A DNA stretch of 45,373 nt from Micavibrio aeruginosavorus (GTDB lineage: Bacteria; Pseudomonadota; Alphaproteobacteria; Micavibrionales; Micavibrionaceae), in contig JACPDM010000036.1 of NCBI GenBank assembly GCA_016184045.1, forward strand, positions 1 through 45,373. The letters run 5' to 3'. Every line of letters begins with the position of its first letter. The stretch's first letter is position 1. Below the pieces are notes generated by a model. That model searched no databases and was not told the DNA's origin. It saw only the letters and a program-made list of their open reading frames with translations. Positions 36,854-45,373 of this stretch are shown here, in pieces. The position numbers and the translations under genes were made by a program.

Positions 36854-39733
36854 TCAGGCTGCCTTTCTGTTTTTCATGTACCACCGGACGGCATCGGCAT
36901 CGCGGGCGGAGAGGTCGGGGTAATCCGGGTCGCGGCCGACATCGGGCAGAACCTTCCAGCAGCGCTGGCATTTCGCTCCTTCCGCCGCCGCAAAAACAAC
37001 GGCGACATCCGGCACATCCGCCAGACGGAACGCGTCCGCCGGCGCTTCCGCCCCGGTTTTTACCGTCACCTGTGAAGTAATGCAAATTTCAGCCAGATCA
37101 ATATTGTCCGGCGCCTGTTTCAGGTAAACCACCGGGTGCGCCTCAAGGGACGACCCGATCACTTTTTCGGCGCGTTTTGGCTCCAGCGCGCCAAGAACGA
37201 CGCGGCGGATATTCATGACATTCCGCCATTTTTCCTCCAGCGCCGGATTGGACCATGCCGCGGGCAGTTCGGGGAAGCGGCGCAGATGCACGCTTTCCGC
37301 CTCCTCGAACACGCCGCGCGGGCGGTGGCTCCACGCTTCTTCCGCCGTGAAGCACAGATACGGGGCCAGCCACGCGGTCAGGCAGTTGAAAAGCTCCGCC
37401 ATCACCGTCCGTGCGGCGCGGCGCTCGAACAAATCGGGCCGGTCGCAATAGAGGCGATCTTTGCGAATGTCGAAATAAAAGGCCGAGAGTTCGTTGGTGC
37501 AGAAATTGTGCAGTTCCTGGATCAGGCGGCTGTAATCGTAATCGGCGATGCAGTGGCGGACGCGGGTATCCATGGTTTTCAGCCAGTGCAGGACCAGTTG
37601 CTCCAGCTCCGGCATGTCCTTGTATTCGGATTCCGGCACGCGCTCCGCCGCGCTGAAACCGTCCAGCGCGCCGAGGAGGTAACGGAAGGTATTGCGGATG
37701 CGGCGGTAAAGGTCGCCGGTCAGCTTGATCGTGTCCTTGCCGATGCGGATGTCTTCATTGTAGTCAGACAGCATGGTCCAGAGGCGGATAATATCCGCGC
37801 CATGAACCTCCATCATCTCCAGCGGATCGACGACGTTGCCGAGCGATTTGGACATCTTATAGCCCTTCTCGTCCAGCACGAAGCCGTGGGTGAGAACGGC
37901 TTTAAACGGCGCATGGCCGCGCGTGCCGCAGGATTCCAGCAGGGATGAATGGAACCAGCCGCGATGCTGGTCTGAACCTTCGAGATAAAGGTCGGCCATG
38001 CCGACGCCTTTAAACGCGGGCCATGTCTCGGTGTCGCCCAGAACGAAGGCATGGGTCGATCCGGATTCGAACCAGACATCGACGATGTCGAAAACCTGTT
38101 CGTAATCTTCGGGTTTATATTTTTCGCCAAGGAAATATTGCGCGCCTTTCGTCCACCACGCGTCGGAGCCTTCGGCCTCGAACGCATCGGCAATGCGGGT
38201 CAGGACGTCCTGATCCTTAAGGGGCTCGCCTGTGGCCTTGCTGACAAACAGGGCAATCGGCACGCCCCATGCGCGCTGGCGCGAAATGCACCAGTCGGGG
38301 CGGTTTTCGATCATCGCGGTGATGCGGGCTTCGCCCTTGGCGGGAACCCAGCGCGTTTCGCGGATGGAAGACAGCGCAATATCGCGCAGTTTTTTGCCGT
38401 TTTGCATCGGCGTATCCATTGCAATAAACCATTGCGGCGTGGTGCGGAAGATCAGCGGCGCCTTGGACCGCCAGCTATGCGGGTATTCGTGACGCACCGA
38501 CCCCTTGGCCAGAAGCGCCCCGGCCTCTTCCAGCGCCTTCAGCACCGCGAAATTCCCATCGCCCATCTCGCCTTTTTGCGTCAGGACTTCCTTGCCCGCG
38601 AAGAGCGGCACATGGTCGCGGAACTTGCCGTCGTCGGTGACGTTGTCGGGGATGTCCTTGGCACCGAAATGTTTCATGTAGAGCCAGTAATCGTCCTCGC
38701 CGTGGCTGGGTGCGATATGGACGAAGCCGGTGCCGGTGTCTTCGGTGACGAAATCGCCCGCGAGGACGGGAACATCGAAATCATAGCCCTGCGCATGCAG
38801 GGGGTGGGCGCAAACGGCCTCATGAATATTGAAATCCGGCAGATCGATTTTCGCGGCAGCGGTAATGCCCGCTTTCTCGAACACATCGGCGGAAAGCTTT
38901 TGCGACAGGATCAGGATTTCACCAATTTTCGCGCGGCTGTCTTCCTTGACCGCATCGACGCGGAAGGCGCCGTATTCCATTTCCGGGCCGAAAGCGATGG
39001 CGCGGTTGGACGGCAGGGTCCACGGCGTCGTCGTCCAGATGACGATGGAGGTATTGTCCTGCCCGCGCACCGGGAATTTCACCCACACGGTGATGGATTT
39101 ATGTTCCTTGTATTCGACTTCGGCTTCGGCCAATGCGGTTTTCTCGACCACCGACCACATCACAGGCTTCACGCCCTTGTACAATCCGCCGTTCATCAGG
39201 AATTTGTGGATCTCCCGCACGATCTGCGCTTCGGCGCGCTTGGTCATGGTGAGATAGGGATTTTTCCAGTCGCCCGCAACGCCAAGGCGCTGGAACTGTT
39301 TGCTCTGCGTATCGACCCACTTCTGCGCGAAGGTGCGGCATTCGGCGCGGAAGGCGATCGGATCGACATCGTCCTTGTCCTTGCCTTCGGCGCGGTATTT
39401 TTCCTCGATCTTCCATTCGATCGGCAGTCCGTGGCAGTCCCAGCCCGGGACATAGGGCGCGTCATGGCCCAGCGCCTGCATCGAACGGTTGATGACGTCT
39501 TTGAGAATTTTGTTCAGCGCATGGCCCATGTGAATGTCGCCGTTGGCATAGGGCGGGCCGTCATGCAGAACCCATTTTTCCTGCCCCCGGGCGGCGTCGC
39601 GCAGGCGGGCATAAAGGTCCATCTCCTGCCATTTTTTCAGGATCTCCGGCTCGCGCTTCGGCAATTCGCCGCGCATGGGAAAATCGGTCTTCGGCAGGAA
39701 GATTGTGTCCTTGTACTTGTCCGCGTCGCTCAT
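36854..39733 (-). CDS. ileS: Isoleucyl-tRNA synthetase
   Basis: [11 protein letters not shown] (HIGH), [13 protein letters not shown] (KMSKS), C-terminal [13 protein letters not shown]. Confidence 0.97.
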   Translation of the reverse strand: MSDADKYKDTIFLPKTDFPMRGELPKREPEILKKWQEMDLYARLRDAARGQEKWVLHDGPPYANGDIHMGHALNKILKDVINRSMQALGHDAPYVPGWDCHGLPIEWKIEEKYRAEGKDKDDVDPIAFRAECRTFAQKWVDTQSKQFQRLGVAGDWKNPYLTMTKRAEAQIVREIHKFLMNGGLYKGVKPVMWSVVEKTALAEAEVEYKEHKSITVWVKFPVRGQDNTSIVIWTTTPWTLPSNRAIAFGPEMEYGAFRVDAVKEDSRAKIGEILILSQKLSADVFEKAGITAAAKIDLPDFNIHEAVCAHPLHAQGYDFDVPVLAGDFVTEDTGTGFVHIAPSHGEDDYWLYMKHFGAKDIPDNVTDDGKFRDHVPLFAGKEVLTQKGEMGDGNFAVLKALEEAGALLAKGSVRHEYPHSWRSKAPLIFRTTPQWFIAMDTPMQNGKKLRDIALSSIRETRWVPAKGEARITAMIENRPDWCISRQRAWGVPIALFVSKATGEPLKDQDVLTRIADAFEAEGSDAWWTKGAQYFLGEKYKPEDYEQVFDIVDVWFESGSTHAFVLGDTETWPAFKGVGMADLYLEGSDQHRGWFHSSLLESCGTRGHAPFKAVLTHGFVLDEKGYKMSKSLGNVVDPLEMMEVHGADIIRLWTMLSDYNEDIRIGKDTIKLTGDLYRRIRNTFRYLLGALDGFSAAERVPESEYKDMPELEQLVLHWLKTMDTRVRHCIADYDYSRLIQELHNFCTNELSAFYFDIRKDRLYCDRPDLFERRAARTVMAELFNCLTAWLAPYLCFTAEEAWSHRPRGVFEEAESVHLRRFPELPAAWSNPALEEKWRNVMNIRRVVLGALEPKRAEKVIGSSLEAHPVVYLKQAPDNIDLAEICITSQVTVKTGAEAPADAFRLADVPDVAVVFAAAEGAKCQRCWKVLPDVGRDPDYPDLSARDADAVRWYMKNRKAA

Positions 39734-39865
39734 GGGGCCGGGCCTGAATTTATAAGGGGTTTGGAAAGCGGGGTACTATCGCCGGAAAGGGGCGGAAAAG
39801 CAAGGCGGATGGCGCGTTTTTCATTTACATAATTACAAAGAAGAGGGCGTTCCGGTTTAGGCCCG

Positions 39866-40798
39866 CTACGGGGCTTTCAGGATGTCCCGGGCTTCCGCGC
39901 AATCCTTGCCGATCTGGGCGATCAGGGCGTCGAGGCTGTCGAATTTCGCTTCGCCCCGCAGGCGCCTGACCGGCCGGACCCGCAGGGTTTTGCCGTAGAT
40001 TTCGCGGCCGAAGTCGAAAATATAGGTTTCCACCTGCCCTTGCGGCAGGGCGAACATCGGGCGGATGCCGATATTGGTGGCCGATGGCATCCACGGCGCG
40101 TCCGGCCCGTCCTCGATGATCCGCGCCCATGTCGCATAGACGCCGTAAGCCGGGTGCAGGATGTCTTTCAGCGGCACATTCGCGGTCGGGTAGCCGAGTT
40201 CGCGGCCCCGGCGGTCGCCGACCTGCACCACGCCGCGAATTTCCCACGGCCAGCCGAGCAGATCGTTGGCGTGATCCATATCCCCGGCGCGCAGGGCTTG
40301 CCGGATGGCGGAGGACGAAAGCGGCCCTTCCCCGTCATCGTCGATCTTGTCGATCACCGTCAACGGCATGCCTGAGGATTGCAGCGTCTGCGCGTTACCC
40401 CTTCGCATCTGGCCGAAGGCGAAATCATTGCCGATGACGCAATGCGCTGCCTTCAAGGCGCGGCGCAGGACGTTATCGATAAACTGCCCCGGCGTCTGCG
40501 AGGCGAAATCCCAGTCGAACGTCGGAACGAACAGGTAATCGATACCGCAGGAGGCAAGGCGCTCCATCTTGATTTCCGGCGTGGTCAGGCGAAAAGGCGG
40601 ATCGTCCGGGCGCAGCAAGTGGCGCGGATGCGGCTCGAAGGTGAGGACGCCGAGTTTCTTGCCGAGCGCCGCCGCGATTCCGCGCGCTTCGGCGATCAAG
40701 GCCTGATGGCCGCGATGCACGCCGTCGAAATTGCCGATGACGATGACGCAATCCTGCGCAGCGGGGGGAAGGTCGGAAAGGGTGGTGAATGTCCGCAT
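39866..40798 (-). CDS. ribF: Bifunctional riboflavin kinase/FMN adenylyltransferase
   Basis: IGNFDGVHRGHQALI, LGYPTANVPL. Confidence 0.95.
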   Translation of the reverse strand: MRTFTTLSDLPPAAQDCVIVIGNFDGVHRGHQALIAEARGIAAALGKKLGVLTFEPHPRHLLRPDDPPFRLTTPEIKMERLASCGIDYLFVPTFDWDFASQTPGQFIDNVLRRALKAAHCVIGNDFAFGQMRRGNAQTLQSSGMPLTVIDKIDDDGEGPLSSSAIRQALRAGDMDHANDLLGWPWEIRGVVQVGDRRGRELGYPTANVPLKDILHPAYGVYATWARIIEDGPDAPWMPSATNIGIRPMFALPQGQVETYIFDFGREIYGKTLRVRPVRRLRGEAKFDSLDALIAQIGKDCAEARDILKAP

Positions 40799-40799
40799 C

Positions 40800-41804
40800 C
40801 TAGATCAGCTTTTGTTCCGCCAGTTCGTCCTTCAGGTAGGCATAGAAAATAGGTGCGGCGATCAGTCCGGCAAGGCCGAAGGAAGCCTCCATCACCAGCA
40901 TGGAAAGCAGGATTTCCCATGCGCGGGAGCGGATTTGCGTGCCGATAATGCGGGCGTTGATGAAATACTCAAGCTTGTGAATCACGACAAGGAAGACCAG
41001 CGACCCCACGGCGGCGGCGGGCGAGACGCTGAGGCTGATCAGCACGATGACGGTGTTCGAGATCAGGTTCCCGACAATCGGCAGCAACCCCGCGATGAAG
41101 GTCACGGCGATCATGGTTTTTGTCAGCGGCAGGGGATTGCCGGACAGCGGCAGGATGACGACCAGAAAAATTCCGGTCAGCACGGTATTGAGCGCCGAGA
41201 TGCGGATTTGTGAAAACACGATGCGGCGAAAGGCGCTGTCGAGGAACGTGACGCGTTCATGCAGCGCCTTGGAAAACGGGCCTTTGACGTTCTGGAATCC
41301 GGGGTTCAGGGCGACCATGCCACCGATGATCATGCCGACGACAAGATGGGCGATGATTTTGCCGACGTCGCGGCCAATCACGCTCAAATCCCGCGCGTTT
41401 TCACGCAGCCATTCCGACGCCGTAACCTGCCATTCGTCGATATTGGCGGGCAGGTGGCTTTGCGCCCAGAGCGGCAGATAGCTGCGCCCGCGGTCCACGA
41501 CATCGGCCATGCGTTGCAGCAGAACCACGATGCTCTCCGGCCCGTCCGTGATGGAGGAAGCAAAGAACGCCACCATATAGGCAAACGCCGAAATGACCAG
41601 AAGCGATACAAAAACCAGAAGGATGATTTTTCCCGTGGCCGGGATGATGCCGATACGCCCGAGGATGCGGGTGCCGAAATCGACTGCCTGATACACCAAA
41701 AGTCCGCCGAGCAGCGCCGGCAGCAACCCGAGCCAGAGCGTCACCAGAAGGCCGATCAGGGCCAGAACCTGCGTGAAGAAATAGACTTTGTTGGTTGCGA
41801 TCAT
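40800..41804 (-). CDS. AI-2E (PerM) family transporter
   Basis: Multiple TM segments; LPIVGNLISNTVIVLISLSVSP region typical of UPF0118/AI-2E family. Confidence 0.88.
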   Translation of the reverse strand: MIATNKVYFFTQVLALIGLLVTLWLGLLPALLGGLLVYQAVDFGTRILGRIGIIPATGKIILLVFVSLLVISAFAYMVAFFASSITDGPESIVVLLQRMADVVDRGRSYLPLWAQSHLPANIDEWQVTASEWLRENARDLSVIGRDVGKIIAHLVVGMIIGGMVALNPGFQNVKGPFSKALHERVTFLDSAFRRIVFSQIRISALNTVLTGIFLVVILPLSGNPLPLTKTMIAVTFIAGLLPIVGNLISNTVIVLISLSVSPAAAVGSLVFLVVIHKLEYFINARIIGTQIRSRAWEILLSMLVMEASFGLAGLIAAPIFYAYLKDELAEQKLI

Positions 41805-41870
41805 CGTTTGCGGCCCCGGGTTATGGGGGCAGTCTAGCGCGAATGGCCTGCCGCACTCAAGGCCCGCCTG

Positions 41871-42608
41871 TCAGCGCAGGCCCAGCGCGGCCTTGTCGGC
41901 GATGACGGTGACATTGGCGCGGTCCCGCAGATAGGTGGCAGGTACATCGGTTGTGACCGGGCCCTTTAGGACGCGGTCCAGAATGGCCGTCTTGTGCGCC
42001 CCGGACACCAGAAGAATGCTGTGCCGCGCCCTGCCCAGATCGCCAAGGCCGAGCGTCAGCGCCGTTTCCGGAACAAGGGCGATATCGCCCCAATACGCGG
42101 CATTGGCTTTGCGGCTTTCCATGGTCAGGGAAACGGTGCGAACCGTGCTGTCAAACGCGCTGCCCGGCTCGTTGAAGGCGATATGCCCGTTCGTGCCAAG
42201 GCCAAGGACGGCAATATCGATCGGCCCGTTCTGCTGCAGCCATGTTTTTATTCTTTCGGCTTCTGCCCGCGGATCGGCGGCATCGCTTTGAAAGGCCGTG
42301 CAGCGGCTTTCCGGAACGCCGACGCGGTCGAGGAATTCGCGCCGCAGCCAGCCGTAAAACAGGCGCGGATCGTCCCGCCGCAGGCCGAGATATTCATCCA
42401 GCGCCAGAAAGCGCATTTTTTCCCACAAGTCGCGGCGATGCGCATGATGCGTGGCCAGCGCGTGATACATCCCGAGCGGCGTCGCCCCGGTCGGCAGGAC
42501 CACAAGGGGGTTGTCAAGCGCTTCCAGTTTTTCAATGAAAAGCGCGGCGGCAAGATTGGCGAATTCTTCCCCGTTTTCCGCGGATCGAAGGTCGATTTTC
42601 TCCTGCAT
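41871..42608 (-). CDS. Glucosamine-6-phosphate deaminase/6-phosphogluconolactonase family (NagB-like)
   Basis: VVLPTGATPLGMY, LGLGTNGHIAFNEPGSAF. ATG at 42608. Confidence 0.9.
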   Translation of the reverse strand: MQEKIDLRSAENGEEFANLAAALFIEKLEALDNPLVVLPTGATPLGMYHALATHHAHRRDLWEKMRFLALDEYLGLRRDDPRLFYGWLRREFLDRVGVPESRCTAFQSDAADPRAEAERIKTWLQQNGPIDIAVLGLGTNGHIAFNEPGSAFDSTVRTVSLTMESRKANAAYWGDIALVPETALTLGLGDLGRARHSILLVSGAHKTAILDRVLKGPVTTDVPATYLRDRANVTVIADKAALGLR

Positions 42609-42648
42609 ATGCTTTACCCCCGTCTTTGCAAGGAAATCCGGTGCCACA

Positions 42649-43371
42649 TTACGCTTCATTCCCGTCGGGGGAAACCCCTTCCGGCGGCGTGACGATCGCC
42701 CCGTCGATGATGTGGATCCGGCGGTCGGCCTGCGCGGCAAAGGCCGGGTCGTGGGTGACGGCGATGACGGCGCGGTCGTGGCCGTGCGCCAGATCTTTCA
42801 GGATTCCCTGAACCAGAGCGCTTGAGGCGCTGTCGAGATTGCCTGTCGGTTCGTCGGCAAGGATCAGCAGGGGATCGTTGGCCAAGGCGCGGGCGATGGC
42901 GACGCGCTGGCTCTGCCCGCCGGAAAGCTGCTTCGGGTGCTTGCGGGCGTGGTCGCCAAGGCCGAGATCGTCCAGCAGGGCAAAGGCTTTTTCCTGAATG
43001 ATCTTGTCGGGATATTGCCCAAGGTGTCGCATCGGCAGCATCACATTTTCCAGCGCCGTGAATTCGGGCAGCAGGAAATGCGACTGGAATACGAATCCCA
43101 GTTTTTCCAGTCGCAGCGCGGCGCAGGAATTTTCATCCAGCGCGGTGGCGTCCACGCCTTCGATCTTCACGATGCCGCTGGTCGGCGTGTCGAGCAGGCC
43201 AAGAAGATAAAGCAGCGACGATTTGCCTGAGCCGGACGGGCCGGTAACGGAAACGAATTCCCCGATTCCGACCGTCACGCTGGCATCGCGTACCAGCGTG
43301 ACCGGAATGTCGCCCTCAAGCGTGCGGGTGAGGTGTTCTGCTTCCAGCAACAGGGGCGTGGCCGCGCTCAT
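42649..43371 (-). CDS. ABC transporter ATP-binding protein (MacB/LolD-like)
   Basis: [45 protein letters not shown]. Confidence 0.95.
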   Translation of the reverse strand: MSAATPLLLEAEHLTRTLEGDIPVTLVRDASVTVGIGEFVSVTGPSGSGKSSLLYLLGLLDTPTSGIVKIEGVDATALDENSCAALRLEKLGFVFQSHFLLPEFTALENVMLPMRHLGQYPDKIIQEKAFALLDDLGLGDHARKHPKQLSGGQSQRVAIARALANDPLLILADEPTGNLDSASSALVQGILKDLAHGHDRAVIAVTHDPAFAAQADRRIHIIDGAIVTPPEGVSPDGNEA

Positions 43372-43374
43372 GAT

Positions 43375-44616
43375 TTATTGCCCCCCGCGCAGAATGTTGA
43401 CCGGAAGGACGGCGGCGCCCTTGCGTGCGGGCAGCCACGACGCCATCACCGCCGCGCCCATGGCAAAGGCCGAGGCGATCAGGAATTGCGGCGCACTCCA
43501 GTCGATCGGCATTTTAAGCGGCTCCATTCCTGGCGGGCGGAAGGTGATCTGCCCCAGCCCCAGCATCAAAACGCAGCCCAGCGGCAGGCCGGTCACGATT
43601 CCGGCAAGGCCCAGCAGGAAGCCCTGCACCAGAAAAATCCGCTTGATGTCGCCGGCGCGAAACCCCATGGATTTAAGGATGGCGATATCGCGCAGTTTTT
43701 CCATCACGATGGTGGAGATGATGTTGTAAATCCCGAAAGCGGCGACGACCAGGACGGCGCTGACCACCGTGTACATGATGATGTTTCGGATCATCAGGGT
43801 ATTCAAAATGTCCTCGGAAGATTCCTGCCATGATACGGCCTTGTAGCCGATGCGGTTTTCAATCGACCGGGCGACATCCAGCGCCGCCTGCGGGTCGTCC
43901 AGATTGATGATGATGGTGTTGGCGCGGTTGGGGCGGTCCATCATCGCCTGTACGCGCTTTATATCGACGAAAACCTGCGTCAGGTCGTAGTCGGCGCGTC
44001 CGGTGCGGAAGGCGGCGACGATCTTGAATGTGCGCACCTGCCCCGTCGCGGCGGCCAGTGTGATATTGTCGCCGATATCCAGCGACATCGTCCGCATCAG
44101 TTCCGTTCCGACGATGACGCCGTCGCGATTGGCGATCAGATCGTCAACCGTGCCGTGGGCCATATGCTCGTCAATGGTGGTGATGCCCTGAATTTCCGTC
44201 GGGATCATGCCGTTGAGGACGATATTGACGTCCTTCCCTGCAAAGCTCAGCAAGGCCTGACCGGTCAGGACGGCGGAGGCGCGCAGGCCCGGAATGGTGC
44301 GGATCATCTCGAGAATCTGGCGGTAGCCGCGCAGGCCGCGCGTTTCGGTTTGCGGCTTGACGTTGCGGATCTCGACGATCGCGCCGGGGTGAAGGATTTC
44401 CAGCGGTTGTTTCGCCGGGTTGCGGTAGGTGTCTGAAACCGTGATATGGGGCGCGTTATCGACAAGGCGGCGGATGAAATCTTTTTGCGACCCTTGCATA
44501 ATCGACGAGATCGCCAGAAAAAATGCCACGCCGATCATGATACCGAGCAGGGACACGATGCTCTGGCGCTTGCGCGCGAGGATATGACGGAGCGCAATGG
44601 CGATCATCAGGCGCAT
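43375..44616 (-). CDS. ABC transporter permease (FtsX/MacB-like)
   Basis: N-terminal TM, periplasmic MacB-PCD-like domain, three C-terminal TM segments. Confidence 0.92.
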   Translation of the reverse strand: MRLMIAIALRHILARKRQSIVSLLGIMIGVAFFLAISSIMQGSQKDFIRRLVDNAPHITVSDTYRNPAKQPLEILHPGAIVEIRNVKPQTETRGLRGYRQILEMIRTIPGLRASAVLTGQALLSFAGKDVNIVLNGMIPTEIQGITTIDEHMAHGTVDDLIANRDGVIVGTELMRTMSLDIGDNITLAAATGQVRTFKIVAAFRTGRADYDLTQVFVDIKRVQAMMDRPNRANTIIINLDDPQAALDVARSIENRIGYKAVSWQESSEDILNTLMIRNIIMYTVVSAVLVVAAFGIYNIISTIVMEKLRDIAILKSMGFRAGDIKRIFLVQGFLLGLAGIVTGLPLGCVLMLGLGQITFRPPGMEPLKMPIDWSAPQFLIASAFAMGAAVMASWLPARKGAAVLPVNILRGGQ

Positions 44617-44617
44617 A

Positions 44618-45373
44618 TCACGGCGCTTTCCAGGGTTTGATCCGTGTCCTGATGCGTTTGCCCGGGTCGAGGGGGGCGGCGGCGGGATCCATGACGACGA
44701 GATCGTCCGGGCCGATGCCGCCGCGAATTTCGACGGCCTGCGCCGTTTTCGCGCCGGTCTCGACGGGGGTGGGAACGGGCTTTCCGTCCTTGACGATAAA
44801 AACCGACCCGTCGCGCAAGGCCCCTGCCGGGATGAGGAGGGCGTTTTTCTCCTCGCGCAGGATGATGTTGGTCTCCGCCGTCATGCCGATCATCAGAGGC
44901 GTGTCCGCCTCAAGGCCGATGCGCACGCGGTAGCTGCGCGACACCGGGTCGCCCTTGGGGGTGATGCTTTGCACCTTTCCGGGAAACACTTTTCCGGGGA
45001 AAGCGTCGGCGCGGATGGCGACGCTTTGCCCCAGCCGGACAAGGGCGATGTCTTCCTCATCCACTTCCGCCGCGACTCTCAAGCCGCTGCAGCACGACAT
45101 CCAGAAAACCGGCTGGTTCGCGGGGATAAGCTCGCCTACTTCCCCGTCGCGGCGAATGACGATCCCGTCTTCCGGCGCGACCAGCTTCATTTCGTCAAGA
45201 TTGGCCTTGGCCTGATCGACCCGCGCCTTCGCGGCGTCAAGGTTCGAGCGGGCCTGATCGAGGGATTGCTCGGAAACGGCATTCTTTTGCACAAGGGCGC
45301 TGCGGCGGGCGAATTCCTTTTCCGCCAGCGCGGCGACGGCCTCCATCTCGGCCAGCGCCTTTTGCAGCTCATC
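44618..45373 (-). CDS. HlyD/RND-type periplasmic adaptor (5' truncated by window end)
   Basis: Coiled-coil NAVSEQSLDQARSNLDAAKARVDQAKANLDEMKLVAPEDGIVIRRDGEVGELIPANQPVF; frame open to 45373. Confidence 0.92.
   Translation of the reverse strand, partial: DELQKALAEMEAVAALAEKEFARRSALVQKNAVSEQSLDQARSNLDAAKARVDQAKANLDEMKLVAPEDGIVIRRDGEVGELIPANQPVFWMSCCSGLRVAAEVDEEDIALVRLGQSVAIRADAFPGKVFPGKVQSITPKGDPVSRSYRVRIGLEADTPLMIGMTAETNIILREEKNALLIPAGALRDGSVFIVKDGKPVPTPVETGAKTAQAVEIRGGIGPDDLVVMDPAAAPLDPGKRIRTRIKPWKAP

Noticed and set aside
38051-39832. 593-aa plus-strand ORF antisense to ileS
   Set aside because: Shadow of the IleS codon pattern; no recognisable domain.
42649-45373. ABC ATPase, permease and HlyD cassette as a novel export system
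   Set aside because: Organisation is typical of MacAB/DevBCA-type exporters; nothing unusual apart from truncation by the window.
1-45373. CRISPR arrays, tRNA/rRNA genes, transposases, prophage
   Set aside because: No repeat-spacer pattern, tRNA T-loop signature, or transposase/integrase/phage proteins seen.

Overview
45.4 kb of compact, GC-rich bacterial chromosome, probably alphaproteobacterial (family content, DUF3035-type lipoprotein, GTTC-N7-GTTC SOS box, leaderless trp-type leader). About 40 protein-coding genes are supported. They include typA, phhA, a chorismate mutase, rsmB, rpe, radA, purF, der, bamB, pgi, lspA, clpS, ileS, ribF and an ABC/HlyD export cassette. I saw no tRNA, rRNA, CRISPR array or IS element. 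The most interesting locus is about 12.48-14.63 kb. It has a consensus-like promoter and an apparently leaderless 25-codon leader peptide with tandem Trp codons (MVKILNAQSLSWWRATEKRFCADHV). These are followed by mutually exclusive hairpins and an intrinsic terminator, i.e. a trp-type transcription attenuator. It sits upstream of a HisC-like aminotransferase and an uncharacterised protein, not trpE. Other findings: a perfect alphaproteobacterial LexA box before radA; a perfect TGTGA-N6-TCACA site before a Crp/Fnr-type regulator gene; three disrupted genes (a QseC-like kinase, the uncharacterised partner of the aminotransferase, and the second M16 peptidase); a secreted HELGH putative metallopeptidase; and an IleS with half of its C-terminal Cys zinc site missing. 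Everything was read by eye. No database search or folding program was run.
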